64,000 nucleotides of DNA from Lawsonibacter asaccharolyticus (GTDB lineage Bacteria > Bacillota > Clostridia > Oscillospirales > Oscillospiraceae): assembly GCA_003112755.1 (NCBI GenBank), contig BFBT01000001.1:744001-808000 (forward strand), in the 5' to 3' direction. Numbering within the stretch: the stretch's first letter is position 1; the number at the start of each line of letters is the position of its first letter. The notes under the pieces are model-generated. The model was not told where the DNA came from. It saw only the letters and a list, made by a program, of their open reading frames with translations, and ran no database searches. Positions 15,108 to 23,826 of this stretch are shown piece by piece. The position numbers were made by a program, and so were the translations under genes.

Positions 15108-15215
15108 GCGCTCCTCCCTGTCCGGTGCTCCGCCGGAGCTACGGGCAGGACTCCTTTCACGGATCACATCCCAAATGCGATGAAACACAAATATATCAAT
15201 AGGAGGACTGCAATC

Positions 15216-15962
15216 ATGAAAAACACCAAATGGATGAAAGAAATGACTTCCGCCGAACTGGCTGAGGCAATCAAGAATGGCACCGACACGGTCATCATCC
15301 CCGGCGGTGCCTATGAGGTCTACGGGCCCCAGCTCCCACTGGGCTCCGACACCATCGTGTCCCTTGCTGTCTGCGAGCGGGTGGCCGCCAAGACCAACGC
15401 CATTATCGGCCCTTGCTTCGAGGTGGGCGAGTCCGCCTCCCTCTATCAGTTCCCCGGCACCATCAAGATCATGCCTGATACCTACTATAGAGTAATGGAG
15501 GACATCATCGACTCCCTGGCCCACTGGGGCTTCAAGAACTTCATGTTCATCAATATGCACGCGGGTAATGTTCCTATCATCTCCCAGCTGGCCCGGGAGA
15601 AGCAGCGCCAGTACGGCATCAAGTGCAATCAGGTGGACTGGTGGCGCTTTATCCAGCCCAACTCCACGGACATCTGCGAGAATAAGGGCTGGCGTGCCCA
15701 CGGCCATGCCAGTGAGAGCGGCACCAGCGTGATGCTCCACCTACACCCTGAGTATGTGGAGATGGACAAGCTGTACAATGTGGAGCAGGACCCCTCCCTG
15801 TACAAGTGGCCTGACTTTATCACCTACCCTGAATTTGCTGAGCGCACTCCCAACGGCACTCTGGGCGATGCCACCTTGGCCAGCGCTGAGAAAGGCGAGA
15901 AGATCGTGGAGCGCTGTGTGGACCGCATCGTGGCCTTTATGAAGGAGCAGTTCGGCTGCTGA
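15216..15962 (+). CDS. Creatininase-family amidohydrolase with altered metal site
   Basis: 248 residues; ATG at 15216 follows AGGAGG, a longer frame from 15180 lacks one. Family landmarks: E34-V-Y36-G-P-Q-L-P-L-G-S-D45 corresponds to the usual E-x-H-G-x-H-L-P-x-x-x-D, so the metal-binding His at position 36 is Tyr here; NMHAGN (H115) replaces NGHGGN; HASESGTS replaces HAGExETS. E34, D45, H115 and E167 remain. The family opens cyclic amides such as creatinine or hydrolyses formamides. One metal site may be lost. Sits between a symporter and transporter/nitrilase genes, implying catabolism of the imported compound. Confidence 0.75.
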   Translation: MKNTKWMKEMTSAELAEAIKNGTDTVIIPGGAYEVYGPQLPLGSDTIVSLAVCERVAAKTNAIIGPCFEVGESASLYQFPGTIKIMPDTYYRVMEDIIDSLAHWGFKNFMFINMHAGNVPIISQLAREKQRQYGIKCNQVDWWRFIQPNSTDICENKGWRAHGHASESGTSVMLHLHPEYVEMDKLYNVEQDPSLYKWPDFITYPEFAERTPNGTLGDATLASAEKGEKIVERCVDRIVAFMKEQFGC

Positions 15963-16053
15963 AGAGCTGGCCCCCATTCGGTTCCCTGTCCCCTGAAAGC
16001 GCCGGCGGGACCGCTGGCGCTTTCAGGACGGGGCCCTGTCAGGAAGTGGCATA

Positions 16054-16953
16054 TTGAGATCGAATACAAATCTGATCGTCCGGGGGACGGCTTACAGCAT
16101 CCTGTCAGCCGTCATCTTCGGCTTCAACCCCCTGCTGGCGCGTCTGGTGTACGCTGGCGGCGGAAACGCAGCGGTGCTTGCCCTTTACCGCATGGTGATC
16201 GGGAGCATGCTGGGCCTGATCCTGCACAGGATCTTTGAGAAAGACTCGGTTTCGGTAAAGGGCAGAACTCTGCTCCAGCTAGCCCTCTGCGCCGCCGGCT
16301 ATGCAGTCACCCCCATCCTGCTATTTTCCTCCTACAACTATTTAGACTCCGGCATGGCCACCACCATCCACTTTGTCTATCCGGTTCTGGTCATCCTGGG
16401 GTGCGTGATTTTTTATCGGGAGGCCATCTCCAGGCTGAAAGTGGTCTGCGTGGTCCTGTGCACTGCGGGAATCCTGCTACTCTATACGCCAGGCGGGGGT
16501 GTGAGCCTGCTGGGTATCGCCCTCTCCTTTCTCTCCGGCGTCACCTACGCCTTTTACGCAGTCTATCTGTCGAAGAGCGGCCTGCAAAAGATGGGGGCCT
16601 TTCAGCTCATGTTCTGGCTGAACCTGCTCGCCACGGCCTACATAGGCCTCTTCACCGCAGTCAGCGGCACATTTACCATCGATATCCAGCCCTCCGGCTG
16701 GGCGGTGGTGGCACTCTTTGGCATACTCTCAGGTATGGCCGTTCTGCTGTTCCAATTAGGGGCAAAATATATCGGCGCACAAAAAACTTCTCTGTTTTCT
16801 ACTTTTGAACCATTGACCAGCGTCTTGATTGGCATTACAGTATATAAAGAGGCAATGACCCCGCGTGTCGTATGCGGATTGGTCTCCATCCTGGTCGCGG
16901 TCGTCCTGCTGGCGGCCGTCAAGGAGAAACAGAACGCCTCAATCTGCGAATAG
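16054..16953 (+). CDS. EamA/DMT-family transporter (10 TM)
   Basis: 299 residues with two tandem EamA repeats: YSILSAVIFGFNPLLARLVY ... IHFVYPVLVILGCVIFYREA and LLGIALSFLSGVTYAFYAVY ... FEPLTSVLIGITVYKEAMTP. Ten predicted helices. A TTG start at 16054 is preceded by AGGAAG. DMT proteins usually export amino acids, metabolites or nucleotide sugars; here it may remove an end product of the pathway or a toxic intermediate (inference). It ends 20 bases before the regulator gene. Confidence 0.82.
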   Translation: MRSNTNLIVRGTAYSILSAVIFGFNPLLARLVYAGGGNAAVLALYRMVIGSMLGLILHRIFEKDSVSVKGRTLLQLALCAAGYAVTPILLFSSYNYLDSGMATTIHFVYPVLVILGCVIFYREAISRLKVVCVVLCTAGILLLYTPGGGVSLLGIALSFLSGVTYAFYAVYLSKSGLQKMGAFQLMFWLNLLATAYIGLFTAVSGTFTIDIQPSGWAVVALFGILSGMAVLLFQLGAKYIGAQKTSLFSTFEPLTSVLIGITVYKEAMTPRVVCGLVSILVAVVLLAAVKEKQNASICE

Positions 16954-16973
16954 TTCGGAAGTAGGGATCTGCA

Positions 16974-17828
16974 ATGTCAAGCCTGGTCACAAAAATCGGA
17001 AAACAGGTCAACCAGATGACCAAGTCCCAGAAGAAGGTAGCCAACTATCTGCTGTTCAACATGGACAAGCTACTCTTCTTCACTGCAGACGAGCTGGCCA
17101 AGGCTGCCAACGTGAGCACGGCGACAGTGGTACGCTTCGCCCGGGAGCTTGACTTTGAGGGGTACACCGATATGCAGAAGGCGGCACGGCTCCGCTTCCA
17201 CGACCGGGAAGAGGAGCCGGAGGACCTGCCCCAGTCCAGCCCGGAAGAGGACAGTTCCGAGTATCTGCTGGAGAAGTCCTTCCGCCAAGACATTCAAAAC
17301 CTGAAACGGACGTTCCAGGACCTGTCCCGGGAGGACCTGGAACGGGCCTGCACCCTACTGAAGACCTCCAGGCGGGTCTATCTCGTGGGCATGCGCATTT
17401 CCCGCTCCATGGCCACATATGCCTATATCAACTGGGGGATGCTGCGGAAGGGCGTCCATCTGATTCACAATGAGGGCCTGGATTACGCTGAGGAGCTGAT
17501 CGAGATCAACTCAGAGGACCTGATTGTGGCCTTTTGGGCGCCGCGGTACAACCGGGCCACCTATCAGATGCTCTCCCATGCGAAAAGGCAGAAGGCCAGC
17601 GTGCTGCTCATCACCAACCGGGAGTTCAATTTGACCATGGAGGAGGGCGATTTCGACGTCATTCTCCGCTGCTGTATGGAAAATTCCTCCTATCAGAGCT
17701 CTTTTGTAGCTCCTGTTACCCTGGTGAACTATCTGACGCGGCAGCTGGAGCTGGAGTTCTCCAAAGACATCGCCGCGCGGCTGGCCAACTGGGATTCCCT
17801 GCTGGGCGATGACTTCTTTATGATCTGA
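16974..17828 (+). CDS. RpiR/MurR-family transcriptional regulator
   Basis: 284 residues. N-terminal HTH_6 domain (QMTKSQKKVANYLLFNMDKL, ADELAKAANVSTATVVRFAR, YTDMQKAARLRF), a linker, and a C-terminal SIS sugar-phosphate-binding-like domain from ~residue 120 (RRVYLVGMRISRSMATYAYI, EINSEDLIVAFWAPRYNRAT, VLLITNREFNLTMEEGDFDV). RpiR proteins respond to phosphosugars or other small ligands. In place of the usual S-x-S phosphate loop it has F-W-A-P-R-Y, so the ligand may not be a sugar phosphate. The likely operators are the palindromes near 13600. Confidence 0.85.
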   Translation: MSSLVTKIGKQVNQMTKSQKKVANYLLFNMDKLLFFTADELAKAANVSTATVVRFARELDFEGYTDMQKAARLRFHDREEEPEDLPQSSPEEDSSEYLLEKSFRQDIQNLKRTFQDLSREDLERACTLLKTSRRVYLVGMRISRSMATYAYINWGMLRKGVHLIHNEGLDYAEELIEINSEDLIVAFWAPRYNRATYQMLSHAKRQKASVLLITNREFNLTMEEGDFDVILRCCMENSSYQSSFVAPVTLVNYLTRQLELEFSKDIAARLANWDSLLGDDFFMI

Positions 17829-17899
17829 TCCGGACGCCGCCGGAGCGTGGAGCGGCCGTCCCAGTCCAACGTCCTCCACGCACGAAAGAAAGGTGAACG

Positions 17900-18733
17900 A
17901 TGATGAAAGTAAAACGCGAGAGCACATTCGTTCTAGCTCAGATGGCCTCCGACGGATACCCCGATCACAACCTGGAAGAGGCCCGAAAGGCGATGGCAGA
18001 AGCACAAAAATATGAGCCGGATATGGTGATCTTCCCGGAGTTGTTTATGAGCGAGTTTCCCCTGGGCACCCCTGTCGAGGTCTGCCACAGCACCGCCCAA
18101 CGCCTGGACGGCCCCTTTGTCACGGAGATGCGCGCCTTGGCCAAGCAGTACGGGACATGGGTGGTCTTCGGCATGAACGAAATCGTGGACGATCCGGACG
18201 ATGACCGCAACTATAACACCAGTGTGGTGGTGAACAGTGAGGGCGAGATCGTCACTCACTACCACAAGACCCACCTATATGACGCCTTCGGCAGCAAGGA
18301 GTCCGACAAGATCAAGCCCGGCGACCAGCTCTTTGAGCCCATCGACACCCCCTTCGGGCGCATCGGCCTGTTCGTCTGCTACGAGGTGCGCTTCCCCGAG
18401 GTAGCTCGGGACCAGCGAGCCAAGGGCGCGGATATCATTATCATGCCCACCGCCTGGGTCTGCGGCAAGATGAAGAGCCTCCATTTCCGCTCCCTAATTA
18501 CCGCCCGAGCCATCGAGAACACCGTCTATATGCTGGCCTGTGACCAGGCCAACGACAAGTCCATCGGTGAGAGCGTGGTGGTCGATCCCATGGGCGTGCC
18601 AGTGGCCTCCGCCGGTGGAGAAAAGCAGCTACTGGTCGCCCGCGTCAGTCTGGATCGGGTGGACGCCGTCCGCAAAAAGCTCCCCGCCTACAAGGACCGC
18701 CGCCCCGAGCTGTATGTCAACTACGGGAAGTGA
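17900..18733 (+). CDS. Nitrilase-superfamily carbon-nitrogen hydrolase
   Basis: 277 residues with the full Glu-Lys-Cys triad: E47 in IFPELFMSEF, K123 in THYHKTHLYDAF, C160 in GLFVCYEVRFPE. The Y-E-V-R-F-P-E block is typical of omega-amidase / aliphatic amidase-like members (Nit2, YafV), which cleave open-chain amides to acids and ammonia. AAAGGTG precedes the ATG pair at 17900/17903. It follows the regulator by ~70 bases and ends with a terminator, closing the unit. Together with the creatininase-like enzyme it suggests ring opening followed by deamidation. Confidence 0.87.
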   Translation: MMKVKRESTFVLAQMASDGYPDHNLEEARKAMAEAQKYEPDMVIFPELFMSEFPLGTPVEVCHSTAQRLDGPFVTEMRALAKQYGTWVVFGMNEIVDDPDDDRNYNTSVVVNSEGEIVTHYHKTHLYDAFGSKESDKIKPGDQLFEPIDTPFGRIGLFVCYEVRFPEVARDQRAKGADIIIMPTAWVCGKMKSLHFRSLITARAIENTVYMLACDQANDKSIGESVVVDPMGVPVASAGGEKQLLVARVSLDRVDAVRKKLPAYKDRRPELYVNYGK

Positions 18734-18776
18734 ACTCCTGTTCCCCTCAGAGAGCCCCAGCCGGGCCCCGTCTCCG

Positions 18777-18820
18777 CCCGCCGCAGGCGCGTCACGCGCC
18801 CGCGGCGGGCCCTTTTATTT
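18777..18820 (+). terminator. Terminator of the symporter-nitrilase unit
   Basis: CCCGCCGC-A-GGCGCG (18777-18791) pairs with CGCGCC-CGCGGCGGG (18795-18809), loop TCA, followed by CCCTTTTATTTTATT. Confidence 0.85.
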
Positions 18821-18927
18821 TATTAATGCGTAATCCTACTTTTCTTTTACCCCCTATCCTCCCGGGGCAGACGCACCGGAAGGAAATCCACACTAAAAGC
18901 CAAAATGGAAGGCGGCACTTTATTGAA

Positions 18928-18989
18928 TCGACATTGTAGACCTTCCCTGCTATAATCAGTCTATACAATAGACAAAAGGAGGGTCTACA
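18928..18989 (+). promoter_or_regulatory. Promoter and three GTCTA-type operator elements of the BlaI-like gene
   Basis: TCGACA (18928-18933), 17 bases, TATAAT (18951-18956). TGTAGACC (18935-18942) in the spacer and GGTCTACA (18982-18989) at the ribosome site are exact inverted copies. Between them GTCTAT-ACA-ATAGAC (18959-18973) is a perfect 15-bp palindrome on the start of transcription. All carry a GTCTA half, related to the TACA/TGTA sites of BlaI/MecI repressors. Binding would block both transcription and the ribosome site region. Confidence 0.68.
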
Positions 18990-18991
18990 GG

Positions 18992-20473
18992 ATGGTGGTG
19001 CGGAAAGAAGTCTGTCTAACTCAGAGCGAATGGTATGTGATGGATTGTCTGTGGGCGTATGCGCCTCAGACAGTGATGCAGCTGGCCACCGATCTCTCCC
19101 AGCGGGCAGGCTGGGCCAAGAGCACCACCATCACCACTCTGGAGCGGATGGAGGCCAAGGGACTGGTCCGCAGCACACCCGTGGGCCGGGACAAGCAGTA
19201 TCACCCATGTGTGCGGCGGGAGGAGGCAGCAAAGTCGGAGGTCTGCTCCTTCCTGGACTGTATCTATCGGGGGAGTGTGGGGCTGATGGTGTCCACCATG
19301 GCGGATGGCAGGCAGGCCATACAACAGCGGGTGGCCCGGCTGGGGAAGGGGGACCGCCCCCAAAAAGCCGCTCTGGCCGCAGTGGCGGTGCTCCTGACGC
19401 TGGCGGCGGTGCTCGCCTTCGGGGGCGGTCCCCCCTCCCCATACAGCTACGCCGGGTATGCGGCAGCCGTGGAGGACGCTCGGCCCATCCATCTCACAGC
19501 GCCGCCAGTCTCCAGCGCGGGGTATCCTCCCATAGAGGAGGAGGGTGCCCTGGAGGAGGCCCGGTCGCTCCTGCTCCAGGCGGTAGAGTATGACGACAGC
19601 AGGGATGCGACAGCTTTCGGGTTCTCGGACATGGCTCCATATTCCTATCAACTGGCCCTCTCCATGAGGGAGGACTGGATGTATTTCTACCTCTATCCCT
19701 CATCCAACGGCCCGGTCTATGTCCTGCCCTATCTGGACGGGGCGGCCAGCGGGGCCGTCCCCGTGGCCGCCCTGCCCAGCAGCACCATTTCTCAGCTCCT
19801 CCGTCTCTCAGCTCAGTCTCCCTCGATTCAGACCCAGGATGACCTGCTCTCCGCCATCCGGCAGGCCGACACTGTCCAGTGCTGCAAGGGGCGCGCTTAC
19901 AGCAGCACTGCGCCCCTCATCTCCTCCCCAGAGGCCAGGACACAGCTGGTCACCCTCCTTTCCGGCGGTGGGCACCCCACCGATTCCGTGAGCTTTGACC
20001 CAGATACTGTTCCCTTTCTCCGCATTTCCGGCGGGCCAGGAGACGGCGCAGTCTTCTATCTCGCTGAGCAGGAGCGGAACTGCTGTCTGATCCTTGCCCA
20101 AGAGAACGGTCCGCTTCCCCTGGCCCTTCTCCCCAGCGGAACTGCCCAATGGGTCCAGGAGCTGTCTTGGCTCCAGGACCTCTCCACCGTGGCTGCTCAA
20201 GCCCATTCCTTTGCGGCATACTTCGGCTCTCTCACCGGACGGTACGCCTCCATCCGGGACGCCGACCTGGTGGAGGAGGTGCGGCAGCTCTTGTCCTCCA
20301 GTAATCCCCAGGACGGTACCCTGGACCCTGCGGAGCTGTACTATGACTCCTGCCTGATCTTCTGCGGCGAAGGCGGTGGGGAGCTGGGCCGTCTCTCCCT
20401 GTCCAGCAGGGAAATGTGCCACGCTCTGGTGCAGATCAGTGACCGGCAGGAGGATCGGGATCGGGCCGCTTGA
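18992..20473 (+). CDS. Membrane-anchored BlaI/MecI-type regulator with large exported domain
   Basis: 493 residues. Residues ~5-110 are a BlaI/MecI/CopY winged helix (LTQSEWYVMDCLWAYAPQTV, WAKSTTITTLERMEAKGLVR, SFLDCIYRGSVGLMVSTMAD). One transmembrane helix follows at ~125-145 (KAALAAVAVLLTLAAVLAFG), then ~345 residues predicted outside the membrane with no recognised domain. The juxtamembrane Arg/Lys stretch and TM resemble the segment after the peptidase of M56/BlaR1 proteins, so this looks like a repressor joined to a BlaR1-type sensor tail with the peptidase missing. Monocistronic, probably autoregulated through the adjacent operators. The ligand is unknown. Confidence 0.72.
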   Translation: MVVRKEVCLTQSEWYVMDCLWAYAPQTVMQLATDLSQRAGWAKSTTITTLERMEAKGLVRSTPVGRDKQYHPCVRREEAAKSEVCSFLDCIYRGSVGLMVSTMADGRQAIQQRVARLGKGDRPQKAALAAVAVLLTLAAVLAFGGGPPSPYSYAGYAAAVEDARPIHLTAPPVSSAGYPPIEEEGALEEARSLLLQAVEYDDSRDATAFGFSDMAPYSYQLALSMREDWMYFYLYPSSNGPVYVLPYLDGAASGAVPVAALPSSTISQLLRLSAQSPSIQTQDDLLSAIRQADTVQCCKGRAYSSTAPLISSPEARTQLVTLLSGGGHPTDSVSFDPDTVPFLRISGGPGDGAVFYLAEQERNCCLILAQENGPLPLALLPSGTAQWVQELSWLQDLSTVAAQAHSFAAYFGSLTGRYASIRDADLVEEVRQLLSSSNPQDGTLDPAELYYDSCLIFCGEGGGELGRLSLSSREMCHALVQISDRQEDRDRAA

Positions 20474-20750
20474 CAGCCACCGTCTCCTGGCCTCGCGCCT
20501 CTTGTGTGGGCGTAAAGATATCCTGACGCCACCCCGTCCGCCTCCCCCCGGCCCTTGTGCCTGTGGGAGGCGGCATATTTTCCCCCTGTTGTCAAATTGA
20601 CGGATTTCCGGCATAAAAAAGTCGTATTTCCTGCGTTTTCAGCCGTTAAGAATCCGTTAAGATTGTTGTAAAGTTTTTGCGCCTGCACTATCATTAGAAG
20701 TGATTATTTTGGGTCCTTATGGCGTCCCAACAGTAGGAGTTTCTTGATTT
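20474..20750 (+). promoter_or_regulatory. Intergenic region with promoter of the dehydratase activase
   Basis: CGCCTCCC...GGGAGGCG (about 20539-20573) may end the preceding gene although its T-run is poor. TTGTAA (20666-20671) and TATCAT (20689-20694), 17 bases apart, form the likely promoter; AGGAG lies 11 bases before the ATG at 20751. Confidence 0.55.
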
Positions 20751-23684
20751 ATGAGTCTGCGCATCGGTATCGACATCGGCTCCACCACGGTGAAAGTGGT
20801 GGTGCTGGATGAACAGAACAAGCTGCTGTTCCGCTCCTATGAGCGGCACTACTCCAAGACCCGGGAGCGGGCCTGTGAGACCCTGAAGTCCATCTCGGGC
20901 CAGCTCAGCGGCCAGCGGGTCAAGCTGGTCATCACCGGCTCCGCCGGCCTGGGGGTGGCCAAGGCTGCCGGCCTGGACTTCGTCCAGGAAGTGTACGCCA
21001 CCGCCGCCGCGGTGAACACCTACATTCCGGACACCGATGCCGTCATCGAGCTGGGCGGCGAGGACGCCAAGATCATCTTTTTCGGCGGCGCGCTGGAGGA
21101 GCGGATGAACGGCTCCTGCGCCGGCGGGACGGGCGCCTTCATCGACCAGATGGCCACCCTGATGAATGTGTCGGTGAACGAGCTGGACTCTCTCTCCCTG
21201 AAGCACGAGAAGATCTACCCCATTGCAAGCCGCTGCGGCGTGTTCGCCAAGAGCGATATCCAGCCCATCCTGAACCAGGGCGGTCGGAAAGAGGACGTAG
21301 CCGCCTCCATCTTCCAGGCGGTGGTGGACCAGACGGTAGCCGGCCTCACCCAGGGCCGGGAGCTGAAGGGAAAGATCGTCTTTCTGGGCGGGCCCCTCCA
21401 CTTCCTGATGGGCCTGCGGCAGCGTTTTGTGGAGACCCTGAAGCTGGACGGGGAGCACGCCGTCTTTCCGGAAGACGGGGACTGCTTCGCCGCCATGGGC
21501 GCGGCCCTGTGCGCCACCGACTACGAGCCCGTCCCCTTTGAGGACGCCCTGAAGCGGCTGGAGGAGAGCCGGGAGACCAACACCTCGGCGGACACCATGC
21601 CCCCTCTCTTTGACACGCAGGAGGAGTACGACGCCTTTCTGGCCCGGCACAATGCCAGCCGGCCCCCAGAGGCGGACATCCACACTTACGCCGGCCCCGC
21701 TTGGCTGGGGATGGATGCAGGCTCCACCACCACCAAACTGGCCCTCATCACCGCCGACGGCGGACTGCTCTACACCTACTACCACTCCAACCTGGGCAAC
21801 CCGGTCTCCATCGTCCTGGAGCAGCTGAAAAAAATCTACGAGCTGTGCGGCGACCGCATCCAGATCAAAGGCGCGGCGGTCACCGGCTATGGCGAGGACC
21901 TGATCAAAAACGCCTTCTCCTGTGACCTGGGCCTGGTGGAGACGGTGGCCCACTACAAGGCCGCCGCCCACTTCAACCCCGATGTGGATTTCATCATCGA
22001 CATCGGCGGCCAGGACATGAAGTGTTTCAAGATCCGCAACGGCGCGGTGGACTCCATCATGCTCAACGAGGCCTGCTCCTCCGGGTGCGGCTCCTTTATC
22101 GAGACCTTTGCCAAGGCCCTGGGCTCCAACATCGCCGACTTCTCCAAGATGGGCCTGTTTGCCAAAAAGCCCGTCAACCTGGGCTCCCGCTGCACCGTGT
22201 TCATGAACTCCAGCGTCAAGCAGGCCCAAAAGGACGGCGCCAGCGTGGAGGACATCTCCGCCGGCCTGTCTATCTCCATCGTGAAAAACGCCATCTACAA
22301 GGTCATCCGGGCCGCCTCCGCTGACGACTTAGGCCAGCACATCGTGGTCCAGGGCGGGACCTTCCTCAATGACGCGGTGCTCCGCTCCTTTGAGCGGGAG
22401 CTGGGGCGGGAGGTGACCCGGCCCACCATTGCCGGCATCATGGGGGCCTTTGGGGCCGCTCTGGCCGCCCGGGACCTGCACCTGGAGCGGAGCGCCCTGC
22501 TCTCCTCCCAGGACCTGGAGAAGTTCACCCACACCGCCAAGCCTGCCACCTGCGGTCTGTGCACCAACCACTGCTCCCTCACTGTCAACACCTTCGACGG
22601 CGGGCGGCGCTTTATCTCGGGCAACCGCTGCTCCCGCCCCCTGGGGGAGGAGCCCCACCACCTGCCCGACCTGATGCGGTACAAGTATCAGAAGCTCCGT
22701 GCTCTCCACGGCAAGGGGGAGGGGGACGGTTTCCGGGGCCGCATCGGCATCCCCTTCGGGCTGAACATGTACGAAAACCTCCCCTTCTGGTTCACTTTCT
22801 TCACCAAGCTGAACTTTGAGGTGGTCCTCTCCCCTGAGTCCTCCCGCAAGCTGTATCTCAAGGGGCAGCGCACCATCCCCTCCGACACAGTGTGCTACCC
22901 CGCCAAGCTGCTCCACGGCCACGTAGAGGCCCTGGTGGAGGCGGGGGTGGACGCTGTCTGGTACCCCTGCATGTCCTACAACAACGACGAGGGCATCGGA
23001 GACAACCACTACAACTGCCCGGTGGTGGCCTACTACCCCGAGCTGATCGCCGCCAACGTGCCCTCTCTAAAGCAGACCCGTTTCCTGGACCCCTATGTGG
23101 GCCTGTGGCGGCACAAGGACTTCGGCAAGCGCATCGCCCAGCTGATGCATCAGGAGTTCGGCATCCCCAAAAAGGAGTCGGCAGCCGCCGCCCGGGCCGC
23201 CTACGAGGCCTATGAGGCCTACGTCCACGACGTACGCGCCACCGGCAAGGAATACATCGACTACGCCCGCTCCCACGGGCTGAACATCATCGTGGTGTGC
23301 GGCCGCCCCTATCACATCGACCCGGAGATCAACCACGGCATCAACGATCTGATCACCTCCTTCGGCTTCGTGCTGGTCACGGAGGACGCCCTGAGCTATC
23401 TGGAGGGCTACGCCCCCCGGAAGGTGCTCAACCAGTGGACCTTCCAGAGCCGGATGTACAACGCCGCCCGGTATGTGTGCACCCAGCCCGACATGCAGGT
23501 GGTCCAGCTGGTCTCCTTCGGCTGCGGCACCGACGCCATCACCACCGACGAGATGCGCTCCATTCTGGAGGACGGGGATAAGCTGTACACTCAGCTGAAG
23601 ATCGACGACATCAGCAACCTGGGCGCCGTCAAGATCCGCATCCGCTCCCTCATGGCGGCCATTGATGCGCGAAAAGAAAATTAG
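20751..23684 (+). CDS. Long-form 2-hydroxyacyl-CoA dehydratase activase-like ATPase
   Basis: 977 residues, two ASKHA ATPase domains in tandem (IGIDIGSTTVKVVVLDEQ at the N-terminus; LGMDAGSTTTKLALITADGG near 320), each with the Cys loop that holds a bridging [4Fe-4S] cluster in HgdC/BadFG activators (GSCAGGTGAF near 121; EACSSGCGSF near 440). A C-x2-C-x3-C motif (CGLCTNHC, near 600) precedes a C-terminal DUF2229-like region (SDTVCYPAKLLHGH, YPCMSYNNDE, VVCGRPYHIDPEINHG, VSFGCGTDA) resembling the dehydratase subunit. It would transfer electrons by ATP hydrolysis to the partner encoded next. Widespread in anaerobic Firmicutes; substrate not established. Confidence 0.85.
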   Translation: MSLRIGIDIGSTTVKVVVLDEQNKLLFRSYERHYSKTRERACETLKSISGQLSGQRVKLVITGSAGLGVAKAAGLDFVQEVYATAAAVNTYIPDTDAVIELGGEDAKIIFFGGALEERMNGSCAGGTGAFIDQMATLMNVSVNELDSLSLKHEKIYPIASRCGVFAKSDIQPILNQGGRKEDVAASIFQAVVDQTVAGLTQGRELKGKIVFLGGPLHFLMGLRQRFVETLKLDGEHAVFPEDGDCFAAMGAALCATDYEPVPFEDALKRLEESRETNTSADTMPPLFDTQEEYDAFLARHNASRPPEADIHTYAGPAWLGMDAGSTTTKLALITADGGLLYTYYHSNLGNPVSIVLEQLKKIYELCGDRIQIKGAAVTGYGEDLIKNAFSCDLGLVETVAHYKAAAHFNPDVDFIIDIGGQDMKCFKIRNGAVDSIMLNEACSSGCGSFIETFAKALGSNIADFSKMGLFAKKPVNLGSRCTVFMNSSVKQAQKDGASVEDISAGLSISIVKNAIYKVIRAASADDLGQHIVVQGGTFLNDAVLRSFERELGREVTRPTIAGIMGAFGAALAARDLHLERSALLSSQDLEKFTHTAKPATCGLCTNHCSLTVNTFDGGRRFISGNRCSRPLGEEPHHLPDLMRYKYQKLRALHGKGEGDGFRGRIGIPFGLNMYENLPFWFTFFTKLNFEVVLSPESSRKLYLKGQRTIPSDTVCYPAKLLHGHVEALVEAGVDAVWYPCMSYNNDEGIGDNHYNCPVVAYYPELIAANVPSLKQTRFLDPYVGLWRHKDFGKRIAQLMHQEFGIPKKESAAAARAAYEAYEAYVHDVRATGKEYIDYARSHGLNIIVVCGRPYHIDPEINHGINDLITSFGFVLVTEDALSYLEGYAPRKVLNQWTFQSRMYNAARYVCTQPDMQVVQLVSFGCGTDAITTDEMRSILEDGDKLYTQLKIDDISNLGAVKIRIRSLMAAIDARKEN

Positions 23685-23826
23685 AAATCAGAAATGAGGG
23701 AACTGGGACCGACCCGCTCCGGCGGGACCGGTTCAAACTCGCCGGCACAGCCGGCCCCCTCAATTCCTGACTTTTCGTTCCCCATTCCTGATTTTATTGC
23801 GACTATCGTCAGAAAGGGATTTTGAT

